A DNA stretch of 64,000 nt, taken from NCBI GenBank assembly GCA_020852755.1, contig JADZAF010000223.1:35971-99970 (forward strand), given 5' to 3'. Origin of the DNA: Bryobacterales bacterium. Lineage in GTDB: Bacteria > Acidobacteriota > Terriglobia > Bryobacterales > Bryobacteraceae. The translations under genes were made by a program, and so were the position numbers. Below, piece by piece: positions 37,466 to 46,137 of this stretch. Under the pieces are notes generated by a model, which worked only from the letters and a program-made list of their open reading frames with translations, was not told the DNA's origin and ran no database searches. Numbering within the stretch: the stretch's first letter is position 1; every line of letters begins with the position of its first letter.

Positions 37466-38620
37466 TCAATTTTTCGACAGGAGCACGGCTCCTTCGACTA
37501 CCACTCGGTCCCCGGCCTTCAGCCCGTCACGAACCGCCGTCAGGCCCGCCTGCCGCGCTCCGGTCTGGACGGCGATCTCATGGAATTGCCCCGGGGCTTC
37601 CTCCACCAGCACCACGTTTCTCCCCTGGCGCTGCAACAGCGCGGAATCCGGGATGGCGGGTGCGGACTCGACCGCGTGGCTGTGGCGGATTCGCCCGAAC
37701 ATTTCCGGACGGAGCCGTCCCCCCGGGTTGGGGATCTCCGCCTGCACCTTGATGGTGCGAGTCACCGGATCCACCGAGTCCGCGATGCGCATCACCCGGC
37801 CGTGAAAGGTCTCCCCGGGGTAAGCCGCAAGTTCGATATGCACCTGCTCTCCGATCCGGACCAGGCGGATCGAGCTTTCCGGCACGTCCGCCGTGATCCA
37901 GACCGAGCGCAGATCCGCGATTGTCATCAGGCTGGCGCTGGTGTCGGTGCGGTATTCGCCGGGAGCTACGGCAATCTCCAGAACCTTGCCGCCAATCGGG
38001 GCGCGCACCACGATCTCAAGCGCGGGCCGGTGCGGATCCAGGCCCAGCAGTTGCAGGCGCTGGTGGGCCTCTTCGCAGGTGTAGCGGGCTTGTTCGACCT
38101 CGGCCTGGGCCTGCGCCAGGTCGTTTTCGGCATTCAGTACCTCCTTGAGCGCCACGGCGCGGTTCTGGTGCAGATCGCGCACCCGTTCGAGGTCCGCCTT
38201 GGCTTTCTTGAGCGCCGCCTGCGCCTGGCGTTCCTCGGATCTCGCCCGCGAATGCGCCGCCATGGCCAGACCGGCTTCCGGGCTGTCGATGCTCAGCAGG
38301 GATTGTCCTTCAACCACCGCGTCACCCAGCTTCACCAGCACCTGCCGCACCCGGCCTCCCACCGGCATCAGCACCCGCGAGATGCGATTGGGGTTGACCT
38401 CCACCTTCCCCGGGGCCTGAACTTCGTCCACCGGGAACCGAGCCAGCGATACCGGCGCCACGCGGATGCGGCCCAGTTGCCGCGAATCCGGCGGCAGGAC
38501 GATGCGGCCGGGCGCAACCGGCGCCGCCTCGGGGGAACCGCGATTGGCGGAGGCGGCCCGCTCCAGGTGATTACAGCCCGACAGGCAGACTACAGACAGG
38601 CAGAAAACAGCGCTTCTCAT
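37466..38620 (-). CDS. RND efflux periplasmic adaptor (membrane fusion) lipoprotein
   Basis: 384 aa. Lipobox LSGC at residues 13-16. RISRVLMPVGGRVRQVLVKLGD is the first lipoyl half, a helical hairpin spans ~125-200 (AHSRARSEERQAQAALKKAK), the second lipoyl half is VVRAPIGGKVLEIAVAPGEY, and the beta-barrel domain follows. It bridges the RND pump and the outer-membrane factor. Its ATG overlaps the stop of the TolC-like gene by 4 nt, and its stop TGA runs into the pump gene's ribosome binding site. Confidence 0.92.
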   Translation of the reverse strand: MRSAVFCLSVVCLSGCNHLERAASANRGSPEAAPVAPGRIVLPPDSRQLGRIRVAPVSLARFPVDEVQAPGKVEVNPNRISRVLMPVGGRVRQVLVKLGDAVVEGQSLLSIDSPEAGLAMAAHSRARSEERQAQAALKKAKADLERVRDLHQNRAVALKEVLNAENDLAQAQAEVEQARYTCEEAHQRLQLLGLDPHRPALEIVVRAPIGGKVLEIAVAPGEYRTDTSASLMTIADLRSVWITADVPESSIRLVRIGEQVHIELAAYPGETFHGRVMRIADSVDPVTRTIKVQAEIPNPGGRLRPEMFGRIRHSHAVESAPAIPDSALLQRQGRNVVLVEEAPGQFHEIAVQTGARQAGLTAVRDGLKAGDRVVVEGAVLLSKN

Positions 38621-39879
38621 TGAATTACCGCCTTTCCTGAGACGGAGTCCAGCAGATAGAGGCTGCGGGCATACTCGGCGCGGGCTTCGTTGTAGCCCTG
38701 CATGGTTTCATTGAAGGCGCGCTGGGCGTCCAGCAACTCCAGCAGGCTGGCTTCCCCGCGCCGGTAGGAATACTCGGTGATCTGGCGCACGTCGCGCGCC
38801 CGCTGGAGCATGCGGGTTTCGATATTGCCCAGCAGGCCGCGGGCGGTTTCCAGCTGCTGATAGGCTCCATCGACCTCGCCCGCGATACTCAACCGCAGCG
38901 CGCGCAGCCTGAGTTCGGCCTGGCGCTGTTCCTGCCGCGCCCGCGCGATCTCGCCCTGGTTCCGGTTGAAGACCGGCAGGGCGAAGCTCAGGGAGAAGCC
39001 CAGGGAGTTGCTCTTCGCGGTCACTTCCTGGCGGCGGTACTCCGTGCCCACCACGTAGTCCACCTTGCCCTGGGCGAGCTGCGAGCGAAGCTCGATGCCG
39101 CTGCGCGCTGCTTCGCGCTGAAGCGCCCGCAGGTCGGGGCGCAGCTCCACCGCGGCGCGCTGGACGTCCTCCAGGGAGGGTACGGAGAGGTCGTGGCGCA
39201 GTTCCCCCGCCACCTCCACTGCGGGCGAGAGGCGCGGCCGGCCGAGCAGGACCTGGAGACGGGTCAAGGCGGCGCGTTGCCGCAGTTCGGCCTGCCGCAC
39301 GGAGTTCTCAAACTGGAGGGCGGCCAGCCGGGAGCGGAGCGATTCCACCTCGGCCAGGTCGCCCGCTTTCACGCGCGCGGCGTTGATCTCGGCGATCCGC
39401 TCGAACGACTTCAGATTCTCCCGTGCCAGGGCCAGGCTTTCCCGCGCCAGCAGCGCATCGACAAAAGCGTTCTGCACGTCCAGGACGAGCTGCCGGGCGG
39501 CGTCCAGGAACTGCAACTCGGCAACCGTCACCCCGGCCTCGGCCGCCTCGGTTCGCAACTGGCGCTTGCGGCCGCGTTCGAAGACGAAGTCGGTGTGGAA
39601 GTTGTATTCGCTCGGCCCCCCGGCGTTGAACTCGTTGAAACCGGTCCCCAGCAGGTCCAGGTGGTCGGCTTCCAGGGTCACCACCGGGTTCGGGCGCAGC
39701 CGGGCGGTGATCACCCGCGCTTCGGCCACGGCGATGTTGGCGCGCTCGGCCATCAGGCCGAGGTTTTTCTCCAGCGCCTCCGTAACCGCCTGGCCGATCG
39801 TTAACGGCGCGGCGGCCGCCGCCCCGGCTCCCAGCGCAAGCACCAGCACGCAAACGTTCGACAAATCCATTGCCTCCAT
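38617..39879 (-). CDS. TolC-family outer-membrane efflux protein (CzcC-like)
   Basis: About 420 aa. ATG 39879 is used; ATG 39870 and TTG 39909 are alternatives in the same frame. The signal peptide is VCVLVLALGAGAAAAAPLTI. Two TolC-type repeats of long helices carry EKNLGLMAERANIAVAEARVI and RRGEASLLELLDAQRAFNET. It forms the outer-membrane channel of the metal efflux complex with the next two genes. Confidence 0.9.
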   Translation of the reverse strand: MEAMDLSNVCVLVLALGAGAAAAAPLTIGQAVTEALEKNLGLMAERANIAVAEARVITARLRPNPVVTLEADHLDLLGTGFNEFNAGGPSEYNFHTDFVFERGRKRQLRTEAAEAGVTVAELQFLDAARQLVLDVQNAFVDALLARESLALARENLKSFERIAEINAARVKAGDLAEVESLRSRLAALQFENSVRQAELRQRAALTRLQVLLGRPRLSPAVEVAGELRHDLSVPSLEDVQRAAVELRPDLRALQREAARSGIELRSQLAQGKVDYVVGTEYRRQEVTAKSNSLGFSLSFALPVFNRNQGEIARARQEQRQAELRLRALRLSIAGEVDGAYQQLETARGLLGNIETRMLQRARDVRQITEYSYRRGEASLLELLDAQRAFNETMQGYNEARAEYARSLYLLDSVSGKAVIQ

Positions 39880-39898
39880 TGAGACAGCCACGGTCTCA
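39880..39898 (-). promoter_or_regulatory. Inverted repeat at the efflux operon start
   Basis: TGAGAC-N7-GTCTCA immediately upstream of ATG 39879. It could be an operator or a small hairpin in the leader of the TolC-like gene. Confidence 0.35.
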
Positions 39899-39923
39899 GC
39901 CAATGACAAGGGGGGACGAAGGC

Positions 39924-40211
39924 TTACGCGGGGGGAGCGCGGCTCGGAGTTTCCTGGGAAAGATGCTCGATCAGTGCGGCTGCGCCCGGAGGCCGTGCCG
40001 CTGTGGCCACGGGCATCTCCGGAGGCACGCTGGCGCGCGCCACAGGCGCCTCACCCGCCGTCAGGCCGAACTCCGACAACGTGCAAAGCCGGGTCGAGAT
40101 CCGGCTGTGCTTGTGCCAGGGGCTGTAGATGAACAGAGCAAGCCCCACCAGTGCGGCTACCAGGACAGCGCCAACCGCTACCAGGAGAACTCGGCTCGGG
40201 CGGGACGTCAC
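39924..40211 (-). CDS. Small membrane-anchored protein preceding the efflux genes
   Basis: 95 aa. One N-terminal membrane helix (VLLVAVGAVLVAALVGLALFIY), then a Pro/Ala-rich periplasmic tail with a conserved-looking STRLCTLSEFGL segment. It lies 44 nt upstream of the TolC-like gene on the same strand, so it may be the first gene of the metal-efflux operon. Function unknown. Confidence 0.6.
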   Translation of the reverse strand: MTSRPSRVLLVAVGAVLVAALVGLALFIYSPWHKHSRISTRLCTLSEFGLTAGEAPVARASVPPEMPVATAARPPGAAALIEHLSQETPSRAPPA

Positions 40212-40577
40212 AATTTCTCGAATTTCACAGTATCACAGGGTGCGATTGTCCGCAATTGCAGTCCGGACCCCCGGCGGCTTACGTATCGCGCTCTGCTGCG
40301 CGGAATGGCGCCGGTCGGCCGTCGATCCAAGCTGATGAAACTCGGTGGACGGCCGCTACCGAGCCGCGACCAAAGGGAGCGGGGGGATGTTCCCTCGCGC
40401 AGTTCGCGAGATCCCGGAAGCCGTGGAGCGCCCGGAGGGCAGGCGCGCCCTCCGGCCTCGGCCCGGCATGCACGGTCTTCCCGCTTCCGTGTGGCCCGTC
40501 CGCAGGCAGGGGCGCCGGCACGCTATCATGGTCGCTGTCAAAGCGCTTTGGTTTCACCCCCACAATACAAGGACATC
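40212..40577. other. Intergenic region upstream of the MIP18-fusion gene
   Basis: 366 nt. The only strong signal is the palindrome CAAAGCGCTTTG at 40539-40550. No RNA gene is recognised; the open frames here are Arg/Gly/Pro-rich and not protein-like. Confidence 0.5.
40539..40550. promoter_or_regulatory. LacI/GalR-type palindrome CAAAGCGCTTTG
   Basis: A perfect 12-nt palindrome with the central CG dyad typical of LacI-family operators (AAnCGnTT core). It ends 27 nt before the ATG of the fusion gene, where it could block transcription. No LacI-family gene is in the window. Confidence 0.45.
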
Positions 40578-42347
40578 ATGAGAGAAACGGAATACTGGCA
40601 TCGAACGGACACACTCGAGGAAAAGCTGAAGCTGCTGCGCGCGGCGGTCGAGGCGCGCAATTTCCGCCTGGCGCGAGCGCTCACGGAATCGCTCAAGACC
40701 ACCGTGACCTTCGCACAACAGGAGGAGGAGACTTTGGGGGCGCCCCTGCTCCGCGCCGAGAGCTTCGGCCGCGTCGAGCAACTCCCGCAACCCTGGCGGG
40801 AGTGGGCACGCGGGTGGTCCTACTACAAGGTGCTGGCGCTGGATGAGACCGTGGCCGTCGAGCGCTCCGGGGAGCCGGTCGAAGTGGTGGCCGCCTTCCG
40901 CGCGGATCAGGCCGTCTCGCTGCTGAGGGAGGTGCGCGTGGCCCGCATGGATCAGGCCAGCGGGGAACTGCGCGAAGTGCCCTGCCAGGTGTCCGAGGAG
41001 ATCCGCCGCGGCGCCGCCCGGATGTGCCGCCTCACCTTTCTGGCCCATTCGCCCGCCCACTCGCGCAGCTCCTACCTGGTCTTCTATGGCAATCCGGACG
41101 CCGAACTGACCGCCTACCCGACCGATCTGCAGGTCTCCGGCCAGGGGTTTGGGCTGGATATCGAGAACGATCACTACCGCGCTTCACTTTCCCGCCAGAT
41201 GGGCCAGCTCGAGCGCCTCGTCATCAAGCGCGACCACGGGCTCGACGTGTTCGCCGGCGGAGAAGGCCACGGCGAGCCCCCCGGCATTGACTGGGCCCAC
41301 GACTACGTCACTTCCGGCAATTTCCAGAAGATGCGCATCACCAACTGGGACACCTGCCCCGATTACGAGGTGATCCGCGGGCCGCTGTGCGTCACCGTGC
41401 GCCGGTGGGGCTTTCCATACTCGCCGATCCATCCGGTCTTCTCGCCCAGCCGGATGCACGTGTTTGTCGAATACCGCTTCTATGCCGGCCTGCCGTACTT
41501 CATGAAACAGGGGAGCATGGAAGTGATCAAGGACCTGGAGATCGTATACCTGCGCGACGACGAGTGGGTATTCTCCGGCTACTCCTTCACCGACATACTG
41601 TGGATGGGACCGGACGGCAAGCTACGGACGGGACCGGTCGATCGCGCCATGCAGGACAACCTCTGGGCCGTTGGCTTCTTCAACCGGACCTCGCGCGACG
41701 CCTTTGTCGGGCTGTTTCTGGAGCACGAAGGCCCTCCGGGCCTCAAGCACAACGGGGCGCCCACCATGCACTATTTTCCCCACGGCCACGTGTGGAGCCG
41801 GATGCTCTACCCCAAGGCCACCCTGGCCGCCGGGGGAGTGCTGAAACAGAAGAACGCGTACCTGCTGGAGCGCTTTTCGGAGGAAGGCGGCGCCGCCATG
41901 GTGGAGCGCTACCGGCACTGCCTCCTGAATCCGTTGGCCGTCCGGGAAGGGGATCTTCCTTCCGGAGTGCGTCCCTCGGCCCGCGGCAGGCTGGCCCGGC
42001 CGGGCGAAGCGGGCGACAACCCCATCGACAAGCGCCTGATCTGGGAAGCGCTGCGCGACTCCACCGACGATCAGCTCTACACCGCCAACGCCAACGTCGT
42101 GGACCTCGGCCTCATCTACGACATCCGCGTGCGCGGCGACGTAGTGCACGTTGTGATGACCATGCCGCACCGCGGCCGGCCGCGCTACGGCTACTTCGCC
42201 TGGGGCTCCGGAGGCATGAAGCAACCCATCCGGCAGCGGCTGATGAAACTGCCGGGCGTGCGCAAAGTGGTGGTCGAGCATACCTGGGAACCGCCCTGGA
42301 ATCCGAACCGGCTGAGCGATGCGGGCCGCAAGGCTCTGGGAATCTGA
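40578..42347 (+). CDS. Fusion protein: large beta-sandwich-like domain + C-terminal MIP18/DUF59-like domain
   Basis: 589 aa from ATG 40578 (AAGGA five nt upstream). No signal peptide, so cytoplasmic. Residues ~1-55 are a charged helix (EEKLKLLRAAVEARNFRLAR). Residues ~80-450 are strand-rich, with LDIENDHYRASLSRQMGQL and VEYRFYAGLPYFMKQGS patterns like mutarotase-type or lyase-type sugar domains (inference). The last ~110 residues (NANVVDLGLIYDIRVRGDVV) match the MIP18/DUF59 Fe-S assembly fold, but the usual Cys after the MTM strand is absent (MTMPHRGRPRYG). Function not assigned. Confidence 0.75.
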   Translation: MRETEYWHRTDTLEEKLKLLRAAVEARNFRLARALTESLKTTVTFAQQEEETLGAPLLRAESFGRVEQLPQPWREWARGWSYYKVLALDETVAVERSGEPVEVVAAFRADQAVSLLREVRVARMDQASGELREVPCQVSEEIRRGAARMCRLTFLAHSPAHSRSSYLVFYGNPDAELTAYPTDLQVSGQGFGLDIENDHYRASLSRQMGQLERLVIKRDHGLDVFAGGEGHGEPPGIDWAHDYVTSGNFQKMRITNWDTCPDYEVIRGPLCVTVRRWGFPYSPIHPVFSPSRMHVFVEYRFYAGLPYFMKQGSMEVIKDLEIVYLRDDEWVFSGYSFTDILWMGPDGKLRTGPVDRAMQDNLWAVGFFNRTSRDAFVGLFLEHEGPPGLKHNGAPTMHYFPHGHVWSRMLYPKATLAAGGVLKQKNAYLLERFSEEGGAAMVERYRHCLLNPLAVREGDLPSGVRPSARGRLARPGEAGDNPIDKRLIWEALRDSTDDQLYTANANVVDLGLIYDIRVRGDVVHVVMTMPHRGRPRYGYFAWGSGGMKQPIRQRLMKLPGVRKVVVEHTWEPPWNPNRLSDAGRKALGI

Positions 42348-42356
42348 GACCTTGAA

Positions 42357-42935
42357 TCAAAGGTCTGCCGCGGCCGCTTTCGCATCCACGAACCGGTAGA
42401 CCACGGCGAAGGTCGGCTCGATGTGGATTTCCTTGCCCGTGTCGTTCAACCAGGCGGCGACCTTGATCACCAGCACGTTGTCCGGCCGGAGAAAGACTTC
42501 GTCGAACCGGAGATCGAAGGGTGTGCGCTTGCCGTCCGCAGCGACTACATCCTGCAGATACAGGAAGCAATTGTCTGCCAGCAGGTTGCCTCGGACGCTT
42601 CCGTCCGGCGCGGTGGTTTGCAGGCCGAACAGCACTCCCGCGAAGGTTCCCTTCTCGACCGGACCTCTCGGCCAGGCCACCACGTCCCCGTAGACGCGCA
42701 GCACCTGCACAACCTTGTCCGGGGGAGGCGTGAAGCGGATCTGCCAGACGGCCGCTCCCGCCGTGCCCCAGGTTCCCGGCCGGGTGTCCTTCTCTCCCAG
42801 GATGTCGGCCGAGAAATTCGTCGCCGAGGTATGGATCTGCTGGGCCGGCAGGGCCGCGGCCAACCACAGCCCTGCCGCCAGCCATCCGGCCCCGAGCCGC
42901 CGGGCGGCTCGCGTGACTGCGCGCGGGGGGATCAT
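42357..42935 (-). CDS. Secreted protein of unknown function
   Basis: 192 aa from ATG 42935 (AGGAAG just upstream); ATG 42953 is an alternative. The signal peptide is GAGWLAAGLWLAAALPAQQ. The mature part looks like an all-beta domain (WQIRFTPPPDKVVQVLRVYGDVVAW, NVLVIKVAAWLNDTGKEIH) with no recognised catalytic motif. It is convergent with the MIP18-fusion gene, with 9 nt between the stop codons. Confidence 0.65.
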   Translation of the reverse strand: MIPPRAVTRAARRLGAGWLAAGLWLAAALPAQQIHTSATNFSADILGEKDTRPGTWGTAGAAVWQIRFTPPPDKVVQVLRVYGDVVAWPRGPVEKGTFAGVLFGLQTTAPDGSVRGNLLADNCFLYLQDVVAADGKRTPFDLRFDEVFLRPDNVLVIKVAAWLNDTGKEIHIEPTFAVVYRFVDAKAAAADL

Positions 42936-43268
42936 ATCTTCCTGCTGGCCCATAACGCGCACGCGGTGCACAGTACGCGGGGAGCGAGTTTCCCCACCAG
43001 CCCCGGCAGGGGCCACCACTTCCAGGCGGGTCTTACTCCGCAGACCCCACAGGGTTCCGAACACGCTTCCCGATGTGGCATCGCGACCTCCTTTGCCCGG
43101 TCCGGCGGGTGCGGGGCACTCCGCCGAACCAGCTCCAGAATGCGCGGGAACCGGCCATGTAATCGAGTTACAGTAAGGCGGTAACCGCTACGGCCCGTTT
43201 CATCGATTTTTCCTGCGCTGTTTTGCCGGGAAAGTGATAATGTAGGAACACCCCGGGGGGGCGGGTGC
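42936..43268. other. Divergent gap upstream of the TPR sensor gene
   Basis: 333 nt with no convincing gene. It carries one copy of the GTTAC-N9-GTARC-N-GCTACG motif (43167-43192). A run of G precedes ATG 43269. Confidence 0.5.
43167..43192 (+). promoter_or_regulatory. Copy 1 of the shared GTTAC-N9-GTARC-N-GCTACG motif
   Basis: GTTAC (43167-43171), nine nt, GTAAC (43181-43185), one nt, GCTACG (43187-43192). It lies 76 nt upstream of the TPR sensor gene. The other two copies are upstream of two of the three tandem secreted genes. Confidence 0.55.
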
Positions 43269-45398
43269 ATGAGCGCGGGACCCCTCGCAGAAGCCAGCGG
43301 CGAGCCCGGCATAACGGACGGCGCGGTCCGGGAACAACTGGCGCGGACCCTCGCCGGCAAGACCTTCGGCAACGCACCGCGCGCCAGCCGTTTTCTGCAG
43401 TACATCGTCGAGAAGAGCCTCTCGGAACCCGGTGTGCATATCAGTGAATACGAACTGGGCACCGAGGTCTTCGAGAAAGACCCCAAGACTTTCGACCCCC
43501 GCATCGACAACGACGTGCGAGTCGGCGCCACTCGCCTGCGCGAGCGGCTGCGGCGCTACTACGAATCCGAGGGCGCCGGCGATCCCATCCGGATCGAGCT
43601 GCCCACCGGCGGTTTCCGGCCCGTCTTTCACCTGCCGGGAGCTCCTCAATCCGAGCAGCCCCCGGCGCCGGCGGCCACTCCTTCCCACCCGCGGCGGTGG
43701 TGGATCTGGGCGCTGGCGGGCGGACTGGCGGCCGCCCTGGCGGCTGCGCCGTTTCTTGTCCGCTGGGCGCAGTCCCGCCATAGGCTGCCGCCCCGGAAGC
43801 ACATTGCCGTTCTGCTGTTCACACCGGTGAACGCCGACCCTGAGTTCTGCAGGGGCCTGACCATCACCCTGACGGGAAAGCTCACCGAGCTGGAGCGCTT
43901 CCAGAGGCTGTACTGGGTCGTGCCCGCCACGGAAGTCCTCACCGGCGGAGTCGACACGGTCAAAGAAGCCAAGAGGCGCTTTGGCGTCAACCTGGCGATC
44001 ACCGGAAGCGTGCTCCGGGACGGCGGACAGATGCGCGTCATGGTAAGCCTCAACGACACCGAAGAGTTGAGGCAGCTCAGCTCGAAAACGCTCATGGCCT
44101 CCGGCGAACGCCACCTGGACCTTCAGGATGACGTGGTCCGCGCTGTCGCCGGGATGCTGGATCTGGAACTCTCCGCGCAGGCCGACAGCGTTCTGAAGGC
44201 CGGGGGAAGCAGGGCGCCCGGCGCGGAGCATTACTACCTGCTGGGATGCGGCCACCTCGAGCGGGGTCCCGATAACCTCGACGAGGCGGTGCGGATGTTC
44301 AACGATGCCGCCGGCAGGGATCCGGGATACGCGCCGGCCCATGCCGGTCTGGGCGAAGCCTACCTGCGAAAGTACGACCTCGAAAAGCAAGCCAGGTGGA
44401 TCGACGCGGCCCAGGAGAGCTGCGGCCGGGCGCTGCGGATCAACTCCCAACTGGCGCCTGTCCGGGTGACTCTGGGACGGATCGCCGGCGCCCGGGGCCG
44501 CGACCAGGACGCGGTCGCGGAGTATCAACGCGCGCTCGCGATTGACCCCAGCTACTTTGACGCCTATCAGGGCCTGGCCAAGACGCTCGTGAGGCTGGAG
44601 AAGTCCCAGGAGGCGGAGAAAGCTTACCGGAAGGCGATCGACCTGAGACAGGGCTACTGGCGGGGGCACAAGGAACTGGGCGTCTTCTACTACATGCAGG
44701 GCCGCTACGCCGAGGCGGAGGCCTGTTTCCTGAAAGCCAAGGACCTCGCGCCGGAGAACTTCCAGATCGCCAATATCTACTCCAATCTGGGCGGTGTCTA
44801 TATTCAGACCGGCCGCCTGGCGGAAGCCGAGCGGATGCTGCTCGATTCGCTGGACCGCAAGCCGCTGGCCGAGGCCTACAACAACCTTGCGGCCGTCTAC
44901 TACTATCAGAACCGCTATGATGAGGCGGCCGTGGCGATGGAGGAGGCGGTCAAGCTGGGCAGGGCCAACCCCTCGATTCTGGGAAGCCTGGCGCGTACCT
45001 ACGCGCTGACCAACCGGCGGCGCGAGGCCCGGGAATACTACGAAAAGGCGATCGCAATGGCGGAAGGCCAGCTTGGGATCAACCGGGCCGACGCCGAACT
45101 CCTGGCCGACCTGGCCCTGCTACGCGCCGAATCCGGCGCCGGAAAACGAGCCCTCGAGCAGATCGAGGAGGCCCGCAATCTGGCTCCGGAAAACAACTAC
45201 GTCCTATTCCGCGCTGTCCTCGTTCACGAGAAAACAGGCGACCGCGGCCGTGCCCTGGCGGCCGTCCGTGAGATCCTGCGCCGGGGGCCTTTGATGCAGG
45301 AAATCCGTTTTGACCCCGACCTGGCGGGATTGCGGCAGGATCCCAATTATCACGCCCTCGTCTCCGGGCTACCCCGGCAGGCAAATCCCAAACCGTAG
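43269..45398 (+). CDS. Membrane-anchored sensor-like protein: N-terminal cytoplasmic domain, TM helix, TolB/FlgO-like domain, TPRs
   Basis: 709 aa. Residues ~18-122 carry the pattern RASRFLQYIVEKSL, ISEYELGTEVF, DPRIDNDVRVGATRLRERLRRYY and IELPTGGFRPVF, an N-terminal domain common in TolB/TPR regulatory proteins and thought to resemble winged helices. One membrane helix (~143-166) follows. Then a TolB/FlgO-like domain (~176-300; AVLLFTPVN, TGKLTELERF, FGVNLAITGSVLRDGG) and about ten TPR units (~310-690). It heads a likely operon with two tandem 98-99-aa proteins (22-nt gap). The role as a regulator is inferred. Confidence 0.8.
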   Translation: MSAGPLAEASGEPGITDGAVREQLARTLAGKTFGNAPRASRFLQYIVEKSLSEPGVHISEYELGTEVFEKDPKTFDPRIDNDVRVGATRLRERLRRYYESEGAGDPIRIELPTGGFRPVFHLPGAPQSEQPPAPAATPSHPRRWWIWALAGGLAAALAAAPFLVRWAQSRHRLPPRKHIAVLLFTPVNADPEFCRGLTITLTGKLTELERFQRLYWVVPATEVLTGGVDTVKEAKRRFGVNLAITGSVLRDGGQMRVMVSLNDTEELRQLSSKTLMASGERHLDLQDDVVRAVAGMLDLELSAQADSVLKAGGSRAPGAEHYYLLGCGHLERGPDNLDEAVRMFNDAAGRDPGYAPAHAGLGEAYLRKYDLEKQARWIDAAQESCGRALRINSQLAPVRVTLGRIAGARGRDQDAVAEYQRALAIDPSYFDAYQGLAKTLVRLEKSQEAEKAYRKAIDLRQGYWRGHKELGVFYYMQGRYAEAEACFLKAKDLAPENFQIANIYSNLGGVYIQTGRLAEAERMLLDSLDRKPLAEAYNNLAAVYYYQNRYDEAAVAMEEAVKLGRANPSILGSLARTYALTNRRREAREYYEKAIAMAEGQLGINRADAELLADLALLRAESGAGKRALEQIEEARNLAPENNYVLFRAVLVHEKTGDRGRALAAVREILRRGPLMQEIRFDPDLAGLRQDPNYHALVSGLPRQANPKP

Positions 45399-45420
45399 AC
45401 AAAAGCAAGAGGAGTATCGA

Positions 45421-45720
45421 GTGACCAGGCATTTGATTATCGTTTCCTTGAGCAACACCAGCCAGGTGGTGTGCAGTCCGAATCCCATTGTGGTATCCAA
45501 TGGCGACGTGATCCGGTGGACCACCCGCGACGGCGACCTGGGCATCCATTTCCCGGGCTCCCTGATCGGAACCGACGCGGAAGGAACGCGGGACGCGCCG
45601 AGCGAGCGCTTTTCCGCGGAACTCGTCGTCAACGCGGCGCCGGGCTGGTATCAGTACGAAATCTCCCTCTCCAAAGGGGGAGTTACGGTTACCGCCCTCC
45701 CGCACGTGATCGTAACCTGA
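45421..45720 (+). CDS. Tandem 98-99-aa family protein, copy A
   Basis: 99 aa from GTG 45421, supported by a GAGGAG ribosome binding site; the upstream extension of the frame lies inside the TPR gene. No signal peptide. It shares with the next gene NPIVVSNGDVIRW, the GD-x-FPG motif, VVN..WYQYEISLSKGG and an identical C-terminal ALPHVIVT. Alternating hydrophobic strands suggest a small beta-sandwich (cupredoxin-like or Ig-like), without visible metal ligands. It starts 22 nt after the TPR sensor gene. Confidence 0.75.
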   Translation: MTRHLIIVSLSNTSQVVCSPNPIVVSNGDVIRWTTRDGDLGIHFPGSLIGTDAEGTRDAPSERFSAELVVNAAPGWYQYEISLSKGGVTVTALPHVIVT

Positions 45721-45792
45721 CTCCGAATCAGGAGGCAGCTTCGGCAAACAGGAAGTGACGGATCAGCAGGCAGCAATGAAAGGAGTGCCGCA

Positions 45793-46089
45793 ATGAAGAA
45801 GTTAGTGGTGATTTCCCTGGATGGTTCGGGCCAGCCGAGCTTCAACGAGAATCCCCTGGTAGTCTCGAACGGGGACGAAATCCGGTGGACCAGCAAAGAG
45901 GGTGACATTACGGTGGACTATCCGGGGGGACTGGCCGGCGGCACGGCCGGCAAGAGAGCCGCACTGATGCGCAACATCACCTCGCCCGCCGTGGTCGTCA
46001 ATTCGGTTGACGCCTGGTACGATTACGAGGTGTCTCTGTCCAAGGCGGGGACTGCGGTCAACGCCTTGCCCCACGTCATCGTAACCTGA
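45793..46089 (+). CDS. Tandem 98-99-aa family protein, copy B
   Basis: 98 aa from ATG 45793 (GAAAGGAG upstream). Paralogue of the preceding gene: NPLVVSNGDEIRWTS, GD-x-YPGGLAG, VVVNSVDAWYDYEVSLSKAG and the same ALPHVIVT ending. The middle third is the variable part. The 72-nt gap to copy A and the same strand suggest one transcript with the TPR sensor. Cytoplasmic by absence of a signal peptide. No known family recognised. Confidence 0.75.
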   Translation: MKKLVVISLDGSGQPSFNENPLVVSNGDEIRWTSKEGDITVDYPGGLAGGTAGKRAALMRNITSPAVVVNSVDAWYDYEVSLSKAGTAVNALPHVIVT

Positions 46090-46095
46090 GGGCGG

Positions 46096-46125
46096 GGCAG
46101 CCCGAGCCGGCGCTTGCGGGCTGCC
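46096..46125 (-). terminator. Hairpin with GGCAGCCCG stem, 3' of secreted paralogue 1
   Basis: GGCAGCCCG (46096-46104), 12-nt loop, CGGGCTGCC (46117-46125). It lies between two convergent genes and could end both transcripts. The same stem follows the other two secreted paralogues. There is no long T-run. Confidence 0.6.
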
Positions 46126-46137
46126 TCAATTCCAGGC

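Noticed and set aside
43200..44669. 489-aa minus-strand frame over the TPR sensor gene
   Set aside because: Arg/Gly/Gln-rich antisense shadow without motifs. The plus-strand gene has clear domains.
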